64,000 bases of DNA from Paenarthrobacter sp. A20 (GTDB lineage: Bacteria; Actinomycetota; Actinomycetes; Actinomycetales; Micrococcaceae): NCBI RefSeq assembly GCF_024168825.1, contig NZ_JALJWH010000001.1:2294001-2358000 (forward strand). The letters run 5' to 3'. A model generated the notes under the pieces. That model saw only the letters and a list, made by a program, of their open reading frames with translations, made no database searches and had not been told where the DNA came from. The stretch's first letter is position 1. Each line of letters begins with the position of its first letter. Both the position numbers and the translations under genes were made by a program. Positions 1-8,138 of the stretch are shown here, in pieces.

Positions 1-275
1 CGTAGTCAAAGCGGAGGGGGTTGTCGATGATCCGCTGACCGCCTTGGATGACGACGTTGTTGGGCTGTTCCATGGCCGCGGCCAAAGAGATGCCGTTGGC
101 CAGTGCGTGCGACTCTGTGGTTTGAAGCCGCGTCAGGGCTGAGCTGACATTGCTGATGCTCCCAGTAAAGGGGATTACCAACGACGCCAGCAGACCGCCG
201 ATGGGGGAGGAGCAGTGCTTTGCTCCAGAACTGATATCGCAGTTCTGTTCTCAGGGAACGCAGATACTTGCTCAT
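1..275 (-). pseudogene. ABC transporter permease, N-terminal part, frameshifted and cut by the window edge
   Basis: The start codon overlaps the stop of the upstream ABC ATPase by four bases (ATGA at 272-275), so this is the partner membrane subunit. The first 24 codons (beginning MSKYLRSLRTELRYQFW) read as a cytosolic amphipathic start. The frame is then lost at a run of five G (plus strand 203-207). Removing one base restores a coherent hydrophobic segment beginning IGGLLASLVIPF that stays open to the window edge, while the annotated frame turns into Arg/Pro/His-rich nonsense. It is either a real frameshift or a homopolymer sequencing error. The family is inferred from position and the first membrane helix only. 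Confidence 0.6.
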
Positions 276-895
276 CGAAGTGACACCATGGCTTCCCTGT
301 CTGGACGGACTTTTCCCCTCCGGATGGTGAATGTCGTAGAGGCAATGTCCTGATAGGACGCGGCGTCATGATCAGAAACGATGACGCACTTGCTGGCCTC
401 AATCGACTCCAACGCGAGGCGCAGCGCACGCCTCCCGTGATCATCCAGGCCTGAGCCTGGCTCGTCGAGCAGGATGCATGGCCGGCCACTTGCGAACGCC
501 GCCGCCAGCGTGAGCTTCTTTCGCTGCCCCAGGGAGTATGAGGATGACCTCCGACTCAGCAGTTCCCGGGTGAGAAATGTCCGGATGATGGGATGGGCGG
601 TGACCAAGCGGGGTGGGATATCCAGGAGGGCGCTGAGATTCTGCAGTCCAGTCAGGCGCTCATGGACGGCCGAGTCGTCGAAGGCTGCAGATACGTAGTC
701 TCGAAGGTCGCTCTTGTACCAGCTGGCCTCACCCTTGAACCTGACCAGTCCTGCGAGGCACTTGAGCAGGGTGGTCTTGCCGCTTCCGTTCTCACCACGG
801 ATGAGGTGTAACCCTGTTGAAGGAATGGTGAGGTTGCCGTTATTGATGACCCTTTTGAGGCCGTAGCTCTTGGATAGGTTCGTGATGCGCAGCAT
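272..895 (-). CDS. ABC transporter ATP-binding protein
   Basis: A 207-residue stand-alone ATPase subunit, close to the usual 200-240 residues. Walker A is GENGSGKT at residues 34-41, the signature is SLGQRKK near 121-127, Walker B is ILLDEP near 141-146, and the H-loop is SDHD near 174-177. It should energise the permease encoded by the overlapping downstream gene. The ATG is preceded by ATGAGG at a short distance. GC at third positions looks lower than in neighbouring housekeeping genes, which may point to transfer. The substrate is unknown; small two-gene exporters of this type often handle peptides or drugs. No regulator is adjacent on this strand. Confidence 0.85.
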   Translation of the reverse strand: MLRITNLSKSYGLKRVINNGNLTIPSTGLHLIRGENGSGKTTLLKCLAGLVRFKGEASWYKSDLRDYVSAAFDDSAVHERLTGLQNLSALLDIPPRLVTAHPIIRTFLTRELLSRRSSSYSLGQRKKLTLAAAFASGRPCILLDEPGSGLDDHGRRALRLALESIEASKCVIVSDHDAASYQDIASTTFTIRRGKVRPDREAMVSLR

Positions 896-1110
896 TGATC
901 CTCATTTGTCCCCCCACAATGAAAATGCCCGAGAATCACCGTTCGCGCTGATGGCTCCGGTGATTGAGCAACACTCTCGACCTGGGAGCAGCCCCTTGTC
1001 AAATGCGTTGGTGGCAACGGCCCCTTTCGAACACAAGCGCTCAGAGCGCCGGAGTCGAAGATGTGTACTAGAGGCTAAAATATGACTCGAATACATATCC
1101 ACATAGTGAA

Positions 1111-1124
1111 TTACACCTGTGTAA
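1111..1124. promoter_or_regulatory. Palindrome TTACACCTGTGTAA, candidate operator
   Basis: Perfect 6-bp arms around a 2-bp centre lie in the 439-bp gap between the divergent ABC ATPase and LuxR genes. Local base composition is more AT-rich than the surroundings, as in a promoter. No cognate regulator can be named. The rest of the gap (896-1334) holds the CACCTAG array and a weak minus-strand reading frame (902-1162) that I do not accept as a gene. Confidence 0.35.
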
Positions 1125-1215
1125 CTCTCGCCCAGACCTCCGTAGCGTGGAAGGTAATCCACCTGCAGAGCTGAGGGAGCTTCCCATGGATCACCTGATT
1201 TCCGACCAGCCCCAC

Positions 1216-1326
1216 CACCTAGACGGTCCCCGCCAGCACCTAGTTTTGCTCAAATCACCACCTAGATGGCCCCAAATCGGCCTGTGCAAGGCCGTTTTGC
1301 CACCTAGTCCCGATTTCTCGATCTAG
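1216..1326 (+). promoter_or_regulatory. Phased CACCTAG direct-repeat array upstream of the LuxR gene
   Basis: Exact CACCTAG copies start at 1216, 1237, 1259 and 1301, and a degenerate copy (CTAG at 1323-1326) follows. Spacings are 21, 22 and 42 bp, i.e. two or four helical turns, so all copies face the same side of the DNA. The array ends nine bases before the GTG of the LuxR gene. It looks like a binding array for an activator or repressor, perhaps autoregulatory. Confidence 0.5.
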
Positions 1327-1334
1327 CCTGCGAA

Positions 1335-3932
1335 GTGAGCCGCATGTCGGGCGTCCACGGAAACAGAAGGTCAGGTCGAGTGTTCGATTCAGAGGTTCAA
1401 CGAATCCTCGATTTCGTTGCACGCGGCATAGGGGTGCGTGTTGTCGGCGCCACCGGAAGCGGCAAGACCGCCGTCGTCAAAAGCGTGATTGCCAACCTGG
1501 AGAAGACAGGTGTCTCCGTCCACTTCATCAGCGGTCTGCGCACGCACCGCAGTATCCCGTATTCGGCCATCAAGGGGCTGGGTTTGGACATGCGCCCGGG
1601 CCGAAGTGGTGTCTTCGACGTCGCGGACGTGTTCGCCAGCCAGCTGGCCACGCCGGGAAAGCACTTGATAGTAGCTGACGACATCCATCTGGTCGACAAT
1701 GAATCCCTGGCAGTCCTGGAAGCCGTCCGCCGGCGATCCGACTGCCCAATGGTTGCCACCGCCCCGGAAACGTGGGCGTTCTCCAAAGGCCAACTCGCGG
1801 TCCTCAACCAAGGCCGCGAGGCTCACCTGCAGCTGGACCCCCTCCACTACGAGCAGGTCCACATGTTGATCGCCCAAGTGCTTGGTGCGCCTGCGGATGC
1901 AGAGGCAACGGCCCGCATCCTCACCAAGTCCGCGGGAAATCCCCGGCTCATCGTACGGATAGCCGAAACGGCGTCGCTGAGTGAGCTCCTTGTCCTGAGG
2001 GATAAACAATGGCGCATGACCGGCAGCTCCCTCTGGAATGAACACCTCCGGGGAACCCTTGAAGCGCTGCTGGCTGAGGTCACTACCGAGGAGTTCACCG
2101 CACTCCACATCATGGCAATACTGGGCACGGCGCGCATCGACATCCTGCAGAAGGTCATCACCCCCGAGATCCTGGAGAATCTTGAGCGCCGCGGATTTCT
2201 CTCCGTCATGACCGACCACCACAGCGGCTCCATCGCCGCAATCAGTCCGCCGGTCATCGCCGACCATTTCCGTGGGCAGGAGATGCTCCGCGACCGGCAC
2301 CTGTTGCGCAGCAAAATCGCGGGGATGCTTGAGACCGCTCCGCAAACGGCAACCGAAAACTCTTCAACACCTGATTGCCTCGCCCAACTTCTCGCCGAGC
2401 TCCGGCTGGAAAAGGGCGACGACGACGCAGTGACCGCCCGTCACTTCCATGACCACAACGCAGCCCGCGAACGCACGCGGTTCGAGCGATGGGAAGGAAA
2501 CAAGACAGCCGCCAACGCGGTGGCGCTCCTCCGTACGTATTGGGGTGCCCCCGTGAACATTGAACGCGCCGCTCGCGTCTGCGCAGAAACAACAACCGCC
2601 GACGCCGAAACAACAGACCTGCTGTTTCTCACGATTACCAAGGCGATGCTCGCTATTCAGACCGGCCAGGGGCCAAGCGCCGCCGTCGAAATTCTCCAGT
2701 CCTTATCTGCGGCCCAGCCCAAGTACGAAGCGGAAGTCGCAGATGCCGTTCTCTTTCTCAGCGCATCCCATGGTCGCGTTCAACCTACAGAGCCCCCACT
2801 GGAAGGTGCCGATGCGCGCGGGGGTATGCGAAACCTGGTGTGCGGGTTGCTGGAGCTATACGGCCTGCAGCCGGAAGCTGCCCTCGAGGCAGTCGAGGGT
2901 GAGGGGGACGAGGACGCCTTCCCGCACCTCCGCCCCTTCATCCGGGGTTTCGCGATGTTCGCTGCTGGCCGGGTGGATGAATCACTCGTTTTCGCCCTGG
3001 ATTGGCGTGCCGAGGCCCGCAAGAACCTGGATCAGTTCGGCGTTGTCACCAGCAGCTACATCGCTGCCCACGGACTGTTGTACAGAGGAAATTTTGAAGA
3101 GGCCGAATACCTCATGAGCAGCGTCTTTGCCATGGGCCGGCCGGGGTTTGTCGTCGATTCCTTGTACGATGCCATGCTGCGGCTTGCGGGGCTAAGGCAC
3201 GCAACCAACGTGGTCTCGCCGGCTTTCTCCATAGCTGCCCAAGCACGGGATGACGTGCACGACGTTGGACCCCTTCCCGGTATAGGTAAGGGCGCCTACG
3301 AACTCATCGCCCACAGCAGCGCCCAGCCGGCAACGTTCGACCGCAAGGCAGCCAAGCTCGTCAAACGACAATTGAAGAGCGGCTACGTTCTCGAAGCCAT
3401 GATGACGGCTTTGCTGTGCACCTGTTTGTGCCCAGGCAGGCCGGTACTGGACCTGCTGCAGAAGATCCTTAGGGAGAGCGGCATATCCGTCCACAACAAC
3501 TTCCTGGCCATTGCCGCCGCAGTAGTTGAGGGAGACCACCAGCTGCTGGGACTCCTCCTCAAGCACTACGAACCAGATACCGACACCTACCAAATCGGTA
3601 TGCTGCTCCGCGGCGCCCTCAAACGCCACGTCGTAGAAGGCGACGGTGTTGCGGCGGACGCTCTTGCGCAGGCCTCTTGGATGTTCGCTGTCCGGTTCCC
3701 GTCGGCCAATGAACAACTGTCCTTCAACGCTTTCAGGACTACGCCCCTGACTGAAAGGGAGATCGAGGTGGCTGTGCTGGCGGGACACCGCTCGAATGTA
3801 GAGATTGGCGAACACCTGGGCATCAGCGCCAGGACCGTCGAAAACCACATTTCCAACGCACTAAGGAAAACCGGTGCAACGTCGCGCAACAGTCTCTTCA
3901 TGCTCGTGGGGAATTCACTTCCACCACGCTGA
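1335..3932 (+). CDS. LuxR-family transcriptional regulator with N-terminal AAA/STAND ATPase (LAL/MalT-like)
   Basis: An 865-residue regulator. An N-terminal P-loop ATPase domain has Walker A GATGSGKT at 38-45 and Walker B LIVADD near 111-116. A long helical middle region resembles the tetratricopeptide-like part of LAL proteins. A C-terminal LuxR helix-turn-helix runs from about residue 795 (LTEREIEV, then ISARTVENHISN). Such proteins bind an inducer through the central region and activate transcription. The size suits the LAL class (roughly 850-1000). GTG 1335 lacks a ribosome-binding site; ATG 1344 is an alternative, and the message may be leaderless. The CACCTAG array just upstream suggests autoregulation. 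The inducer is unknown. Confidence 0.85.
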   Translation: MSRMSGVHGNRRSGRVFDSEVQRILDFVARGIGVRVVGATGSGKTAVVKSVIANLEKTGVSVHFISGLRTHRSIPYSAIKGLGLDMRPGRSGVFDVADVFASQLATPGKHLIVADDIHLVDNESLAVLEAVRRRSDCPMVATAPETWAFSKGQLAVLNQGREAHLQLDPLHYEQVHMLIAQVLGAPADAEATARILTKSAGNPRLIVRIAETASLSELLVLRDKQWRMTGSSLWNEHLRGTLEALLAEVTTEEFTALHIMAILGTARIDILQKVITPEILENLERRGFLSVMTDHHSGSIAAISPPVIADHFRGQEMLRDRHLLRSKIAGMLETAPQTATENSSTPDCLAQLLAELRLEKGDDDAVTARHFHDHNAARERTRFERWEGNKTAANAVALLRTYWGAPVNIERAARVCAETTTADAETTDLLFLTITKAMLAIQTGQGPSAAVEILQSLSAAQPKYEAEVADAVLFLSASHGRVQPTEPPLEGADARGGMRNLVCGLLELYGLQPEAALEAVEGEGDEDAFPHLRPFIRGFAMFAAGRVDESLVFALDWRAEARKNLDQFGVVTSSYIAAHGLLYRGNFEEAEYLMSSVFAMGRPGFVVDSLYDAMLRLAGLRHATNVVSPAFSIAAQARDDVHDVGPLPGIGKGAYELIAHSSAQPATFDRKAAKLVKRQLKSGYVLEAMMTALLCTCLCPGRPVLDLLQKILRESGISVHNNFLAIAAAVVEGDHQLLGLLLKHYEPDTDTYQIGMLLRGALKRHVVEGDGVAADALAQASWMFAVRFPSANEQLSFNAFRTTPLTEREIEVAVLAGHRSNVEIGEHLGISARTVENHISNALRKTGATSRNSLFMLVGNSLPPR

Positions 3933-4010
3933 CCCGGGATACGCTCGAAGCATCTCCTGATCACCGCCCTTTCGGGCCGTCATCAGCTTCCCAACGCGTA
4001 AAGGGTTCCT

Positions 4011-5270
4011 GTGAGCAATTCTCCGGCCTTGGCCCGCAGGCTCGGCACCTTCGATGCCTCGCTCATTGGCCTCGGCTCCATGATTGGCGCCGGCGTTTTC
4101 GCTGCCTTCACTCCAGCCGCGGCAGCTGCAGGTTCGGGGCTGCTGGTGGGCATGGTGGTGGCGGCGTTCGTGGCCTTCTGCAACGCCACGTCGTCGGCTC
4201 AACTCGCCGCCGCCTACCCGACATCCGGTGGCACCTACGTCTACGGCCGTGAACGGCTTGGACCCTGGTACGGATTCCTGGCCGGGTGGGGATTCGTTAT
4301 CGGCAAGACAGCCAGCGCAGCCGCGATGGCTATGACGTTCGCTGCCTATGCCGCACCTCAAGGCTGGGAACGCCCGGTGGCGATTGCCGCCGTCGTACTT
4401 TTGACTGCTGTGAACTATCACGGCGTAACCCGGACGGCGGGTCTGACCCGAATTCTGGTGGTTGCTGTGCTGACTGCGCTTGTCATAGCAGTAACTGCCG
4501 TGTGGGGTGGATCCGGTCCGGACTTCGGAAACATGATGGGGGAGGGGCTGCTGGCTCACGGCTGGTACGGGATTCTTCAGTCAGCCGGGCTGCTGTTCTT
4601 CGCGTTCGCCGGATACGCGCGGATTGCAACGATGGGCGAGGAAGTCCGGGAACCTCGCCGAACCATACCGAGGGCCATCGGCATCGCTCTCGGCATTACG
4701 ATCCTGATTTACGCAGTCATCGCTGTCACCCTTCTCGCGGCACTCGGCCCCGACGGTATCGCGGAGAGTACGACGCCGCTCGCCGCCGCCGTCGACAAGG
4801 GAACCTTTGCGTGGGCTGCTCCCGTGGTTCGCGTCGGAGCCGCGATCGCTTCGCTGGGAGCCCTGCTGGCTCTGATAGCCGGGCTCGGCAGGACGAGCCT
4901 GGCGATGGCGCGAGAGCACGACCTGCCGCACGCACTCGCCGCTGTGCACCCGAAGTACAAAGTGCCGCACCGTGCTGAGATGACGCTTGCGGTGGTCATT
5001 TGCGTGATCGTTGCGGTGGCGGACCTGCGCGGTGCCATCGGCTTCTCCTCGTTCGGTGTGCTGCTCTACTACTTGGTGGCCAACGTCGCTGCGTTCACGC
5101 AGCCGGCAGAGGACCGCCGGTACCCCAAGGCCCTGCAAGTGGTTGGTGCGCTCGCATGCGTGCTGCTTGTGGCAACGCTGCCGCCCCTGTCCGTCGGGCT
5201 GGGTGTGCTGATGTTTGGCGTTGGCATCGTATTCCGCCTTGTGCGCTTGCGGCGGCATTCGGACGGCTAA
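4011..5270 (+). CDS. APC-family amino acid/amine permease
   Basis: A 419-residue integral membrane transporter with about 12 hydrophobic helices. The N-terminal signature IGLGSMIGAGVFAAF (about residues 20-34) is the conserved first-helix motif of the amino acid-polyamine-organocation superfamily. A helix containing GYARIATMGEEVREPRRTIP matches the conserved helix 6 to loop 6 region. The GTG start is preceded by AAAGGG about seven bases upstream. It lies 78 bp after the LuxR gene on the same strand, so it may be a target or share its transcript. The substrate cannot be read from sequence. Confidence 0.85.
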   Translation: MSNSPALARRLGTFDASLIGLGSMIGAGVFAAFTPAAAAAGSGLLVGMVVAAFVAFCNATSSAQLAAAYPTSGGTYVYGRERLGPWYGFLAGWGFVIGKTASAAAMAMTFAAYAAPQGWERPVAIAAVVLLTAVNYHGVTRTAGLTRILVVAVLTALVIAVTAVWGGSGPDFGNMMGEGLLAHGWYGILQSAGLLFFAFAGYARIATMGEEVREPRRTIPRAIGIALGITILIYAVIAVTLLAALGPDGIAESTTPLAAAVDKGTFAWAAPVVRVGAAIASLGALLALIAGLGRTSLAMAREHDLPHALAAVHPKYKVPHRAEMTLAVVICVIVAVADLRGAIGFSSFGVLLYYLVANVAAFTQPAEDRRYPKALQVVGALACVLLVATLPPLSVGLGVLMFGVGIVFRLVRLRRHSDG

Positions 5271-5282
5271 CGTGTGCGGCTG

Positions 5283-5322
5283 GGCGCGACCCCACCAGGG
5301 GGTAGGCAGGTGGGGCCGCGCC
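5283..5322. terminator. Hairpin after the APC permease
   Basis: Arms of 14 bp (5283-5296 and 5309-5322) pair with one mismatch around a 12-base loop. No T-tract follows, so termination is plausible but not certain. The remainder of the 5271-5504 convergent gap holds another 8-bp inverted repeat (GTGCCTCC/GGAGGCAC) and the CTAGGTG copies. Confidence 0.5.
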
Positions 5323-5418
5323 GTAGTGCCTCCTACGCCAAGGGCGGGTGGGGCTCCCGCCGGACACCGGGATTCCCGCCCCGGAGGCACAAGAAGAGAC
5401 TATGGCCGGGTTTCGGCA

Positions 5419-5446
5419 CTAGGTGTTCGGATCCGGCCACTAGGTG
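5419..5446 (-). repeat. Two CTAGGTG copies 21 bp apart
   Basis: CTAGGTG at 5419-5425 and 5440-5446 is the reverse complement of the heptamer in the LuxR upstream array, with the same 21-bp spacing. A third copy at 5505-5511 includes the stop codon of the minus-strand membrane protein. It lies between two convergent genes, so the role is unclear. Confidence 0.45.
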
Positions 5447-5504
5447 CTGCACACCCATGAAATAGGGGGCGCGAAAGGCGAAGATGAGTGGTGGGCGGCA
5501 GCGT

Positions 5505-5918
5505 CTAGGTGGTGGCCCGCCGTCGAGCGTTCTTGCGTTCCACCGACTCCATGTACGTGATTATGCTTCCAATCGTCAGAGTCAGAGAGCAGATCACGGC
5601 GATCATTGTGGAGGTTTCCTGAAACGGCACCACCAGCAGCGGGCTGAGCATCATGGCGTTTCCGAACCCCGACGCGGCAAAGACGCCCGCTTTGAGCAGG
5701 AGGCATCTGAGCGGGTCAGCAATCAGTAGGGTTACCGGCGCCACGACACCCAGTGCCATAGTCAGGACGACGGCGGTGGTCCTCAGATCTACGGGATCAA
5801 GTACTTTCAAGCTTTCAGGAGGCGGGGCCGTCCCAAGCAGGGTGGCTGACACCGCAGAACACACGGCCACAACGCATGTGATGATGCGAACGGCCGCTGG
5901 GTAGAAGTGCGTGATCAC
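5505..5918 (-). CDS. Small four-helix membrane protein of unknown function
   Basis: A 137-residue protein with four hydrophobic stretches separated by short loops and a basic C-terminus (ERKNARRRATT). The GTG at 5918 was chosen because AGGAC precedes it at normal distance and the protein then begins just before the first membrane segment; the longer frame would overlap the divergent gene at 6022. I do not recognise the family. The layout resembles small membrane proteins of the holin or DUF type, but nothing else here looks phage-derived. The stop codon lies inside a CTAGGTG heptamer. Confidence 0.55.
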   Translation of the reverse strand: MITHFYPAAVRIITCVVAVCSAVSATLLGTAPPPESLKVLDPVDLRTTAVVLTMALGVVAPVTLLIADPLRCLLLKAGVFAASGFGNAMMLSPLLVVPFQETSTMIAVICSLTLTIGSIITYMESVERKNARRRATT

Positions 5919-6021
5919 TGGCAGGTCCTGTTCTGGTTGGTTCACCCCGTATACAGAGGTAGTGCGCGGAACTGGGCAGCTGTGACGCGGGCATTCGGCC
6001 TGCACTGGCAGAATTGCCGAT

Positions 6022-7272
6022 ATGGAGTCACCCACCACCGTTCCCGCCGTCGAAGTGCGCATTTCCATCAGTGAGACAGAGCCGCTGATCTGGCGGCAGC
6101 TCGTCATTCCGGAGAGTGCCACTGTTGCCGAGCTGCACGGCGCCATCCAGTGCGCCTTCGGGTGGAAGAACTCGCATTTGTACGCTGTCGCCGGCAAAGA
6201 CAGGTCAGGCAAGAAGCGCATCTTCATGGACGTCGACGACGGCGATGGTCCCGAGGGTGCCGAAAGCCCAGCTGCCGTTCAGCTGCTGGAGTTGTTCGAC
6301 GCCCAGACGCCAGGTCTTTCAGACCTGCTCTACGAGTACGACTTCGGTGACAGCTGGACGCACGAGATCGAGGTTGTGGGTCCCGCTGAGCTGCATGAGA
6401 ACACCATCGCCTGCCTCGACGGAGCGATGAGGGGACCCATTGAGGACTCCGGGGGAGTGGGTGGGTACGCCAACGTGGTGGCTGTGGTGAGTAACCGCAG
6501 GCACCCTGAGCACAGGGAAGCTGTTGAATGGCTTGAGTTCGTGACGCAGGAGCCTATCTCGAAGTTCGATCCCACGGCTTTTGATCTGGTCGCAATCAAC
6601 GGGCAGCTGCGCAGTTTGGCGCAGCGGTTCTGGCCAGGCGAGGTGACGGCTGCGGACTACGAAGCCGTCCTGGGTCCGATCCTGTGGTTCCTTAAGGAGG
6701 CCCAGCAGGACGGACTACCTTTGACCTCTGCCGGCTACTTGAAGCCCGCCTTCGTGAAGCGTGCCATGACCGAGCTTGGCTGGGACGATGAATGGATTTC
6801 GGCGGGACGGGTGGAGGTGAGCACGCAGCCAATCCTGAATCTTCGGGAACAGTTGCAGGAGTGGAAACTTTTGCGGAAGCTCAAGGACAGGCTGCTCTTG
6901 ACGCCCAGAGGACGGAAACTGGCCGGGGTCCCCGAAGCCCTGTGGGATTTCCTGGCAAATGAGTTGGCGAATCCAGACAGCGACGCGGAGCGCATCGCAA
7001 CGCCGCTGTTCATCCATTGGGAACTAACAGGGGACCAGCCACCCTACGGGCTAAGGGATCAGGTGATCCAGGCCGCGCTTCACCAAGATGGGTTGAGAAC
7101 CAGAACGGGCGGTGAGATTCCCCTGTCTTGGGCGAGCGACCTCTATTACGAGGTCACTGGGAGCCTGCACAGGCTGGAGTTGTGGGAAGGCCCCAGCTGG
7201 GGTCGACTCGACGAGAAGTTGTCCAACGCAGGGGTTAAGTTCCTCTTGGACGTTCAGAGCCGCATGGACTGA
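6022..7272 (+). CDS. Plasmid pRiA4b ORF-3 family protein
   Basis: A 416-residue protein whose first ~170 residues match the pRiA4b ORF-3 domain: VRISISETEPLIWRQLVIP, then HLYAV and YDFGDSWTHEIEV, the usual conserved blocks. The C-terminal half is a helical extension found in longer family members. These proteins occur on plasmids, in IS1096-type elements and as lone chromosomal genes; their biochemical role is unknown. No transposase is adjacent. The 3' end overlaps the convergent phosphatase gene by 38 bp. No clear ribosome-binding site precedes the ATG. Confidence 0.8.
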   Translation: MESPTTVPAVEVRISISETEPLIWRQLVIPESATVAELHGAIQCAFGWKNSHLYAVAGKDRSGKKRIFMDVDDGDGPEGAESPAAVQLLELFDAQTPGLSDLLYEYDFGDSWTHEIEVVGPAELHENTIACLDGAMRGPIEDSGGVGGYANVVAVVSNRRHPEHREAVEWLEFVTQEPISKFDPTAFDLVAINGQLRSLAQRFWPGEVTAADYEAVLGPILWFLKEAQQDGLPLTSAGYLKPAFVKRAMTELGWDDEWISAGRVEVSTQPILNLREQLQEWKLLRKLKDRLLLTPRGRKLAGVPEALWDFLANELANPDSDAERIATPLFIHWELTGDQPPYGLRDQVIQAALHQDGLRTRTGGEIPLSWASDLYYEVTGSLHRLELWEGPSWGRLDEKLSNAGVKFLLDVQSRMD

Positions 7273-8017
7273 CCACGGTCTCCAGGATGCTGCCACGCCA
7301 GGTGTCGAGAGCAGCGCGGTCACTCTCGGGGAGGTCAGCTGCCTCGATGAAGCTACATAGGTCGAACCCGGCCAGAGCCGTCCGGAAGGCTCCTTCGGTA
7401 GTGGTGCCATGGCGCTCGCAGAGTTCGTTGAGCAAGGGTTCGGCGTTGTTTCTGTTGCTGCTGGCCGCTCGGAGGTCGCCCAGCCTGACGGTTTCAAGGT
7501 AGTCACCAACGATTTGCTCGGAACTGGTGTTCACGGCCGAAAGCAGAATCATGGCGATCATGCCGGTCCTGTCCCGGCCACCCATGCAATGAAAAAGGAC
7601 GCCACCTGGTGGAGCGTTGACGATGGAGGAGATGGCAGCTCCGGCTCGTTCGGGCATCTCAGTGAGGTGGGGCAGGAAGTATAGCGCGGTCCCGACCAAA
7701 CCGTTGTCCCAGTAGCCGGCCCAGAACTCCGTGTTCTCAAGTCCGTCAAGGTCCACGTTGATCGTGGTTAGCCAGGCTGGACGTTCTTGGGTGTCCCCTT
7801 CACGTTCCTGCGGTTGGCGAAGATCGACGACAGTACGGATCCCCGCCTCGTACACTTGCTCCCACCCGGAGGGGCTGATCCGGTCCACGTTGTCGCTCCG
7901 GAAAAACACGCCACGCGGCGTCCGGGTTCCGTCGGCACGCTCCAAACCGCCGAGGTCGCGGCCGTTGGTCAGACCATCAACCCGGAGGGCACGGTCCTTC
8001 CTCCCAGACTCTTCCAT
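7235..8017 (-). CDS. Tyrosine-protein phosphatase (MptpB-like dual-specificity family)
   Basis: A 260-residue cytosolic phosphatase. The catalytic P-loop HCMGGRDRTG lies near residues 143-152, with nucleophile Cys144 and the Arg of the C-x5-R motif. The N-terminal block GLTNGRDLGGL and then FRSDNVD and VVDLR are typical of the Y_phosphatase3 group, which removes phosphate from Tyr and from phosphoinositides or Ser/Thr. ATG 8017 was chosen over an upstream GTG (8062) because the conserved domain begins just after it. It stands alone and converges with the pRiA4b gene. Confidence 0.85.
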   Translation of the reverse strand: MEESGRKDRALRVDGLTNGRDLGGLERADGTRTPRGVFFRSDNVDRISPSGWEQVYEAGIRTVVDLRQPQEREGDTQERPAWLTTINVDLDGLENTEFWAGYWDNGLVGTALYFLPHLTEMPERAGAAISSIVNAPPGGVLFHCMGGRDRTGMIAMILLSAVNTSSEQIVGDYLETVRLGDLRAASSNRNNAEPLLNELCERHGTTTEGAFRTALAGFDLCSFIEAADLPESDRAALDTWRGSILETVVSPCGSERPRGT

Positions 8018-8095
8018 GCCCCAAGTAAAGCAAAGAGGGCTAACGCCCGCGCATGCTTTCACCCATTCAACTCCCTGATGTCGGAAGCGGCGTCA

Positions 8096-8129
8096 GGGGC
8101 GACCGTTGTTCCCCGGCCACGGTCGCCCC
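8096..8129 (-). terminator. Hairpin downstream of the Excalibur lipoprotein
   Basis: Ten-base arms (8096-8105 and 8120-8129, GGGGCGACCG/CGGTCGCCCC) pair perfectly, nine bases past the stop codon. No T-tract is present, as is common in high-GC genomes. Confidence 0.55.
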
Positions 8130-8138
8130 GAACGGCTA

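Noticed and set aside
902..1162. 86-residue protein gene
   Set aside because: Codon usage atypical, no ribosome-binding site, no recognised family; kept only as a low-interest finding.
6022..7272. Insertion sequence of the IS1096 type
   Set aside because: The pRiA4b ORF-3 protein is present, but no transposase or terminal inverted repeats were found around it.
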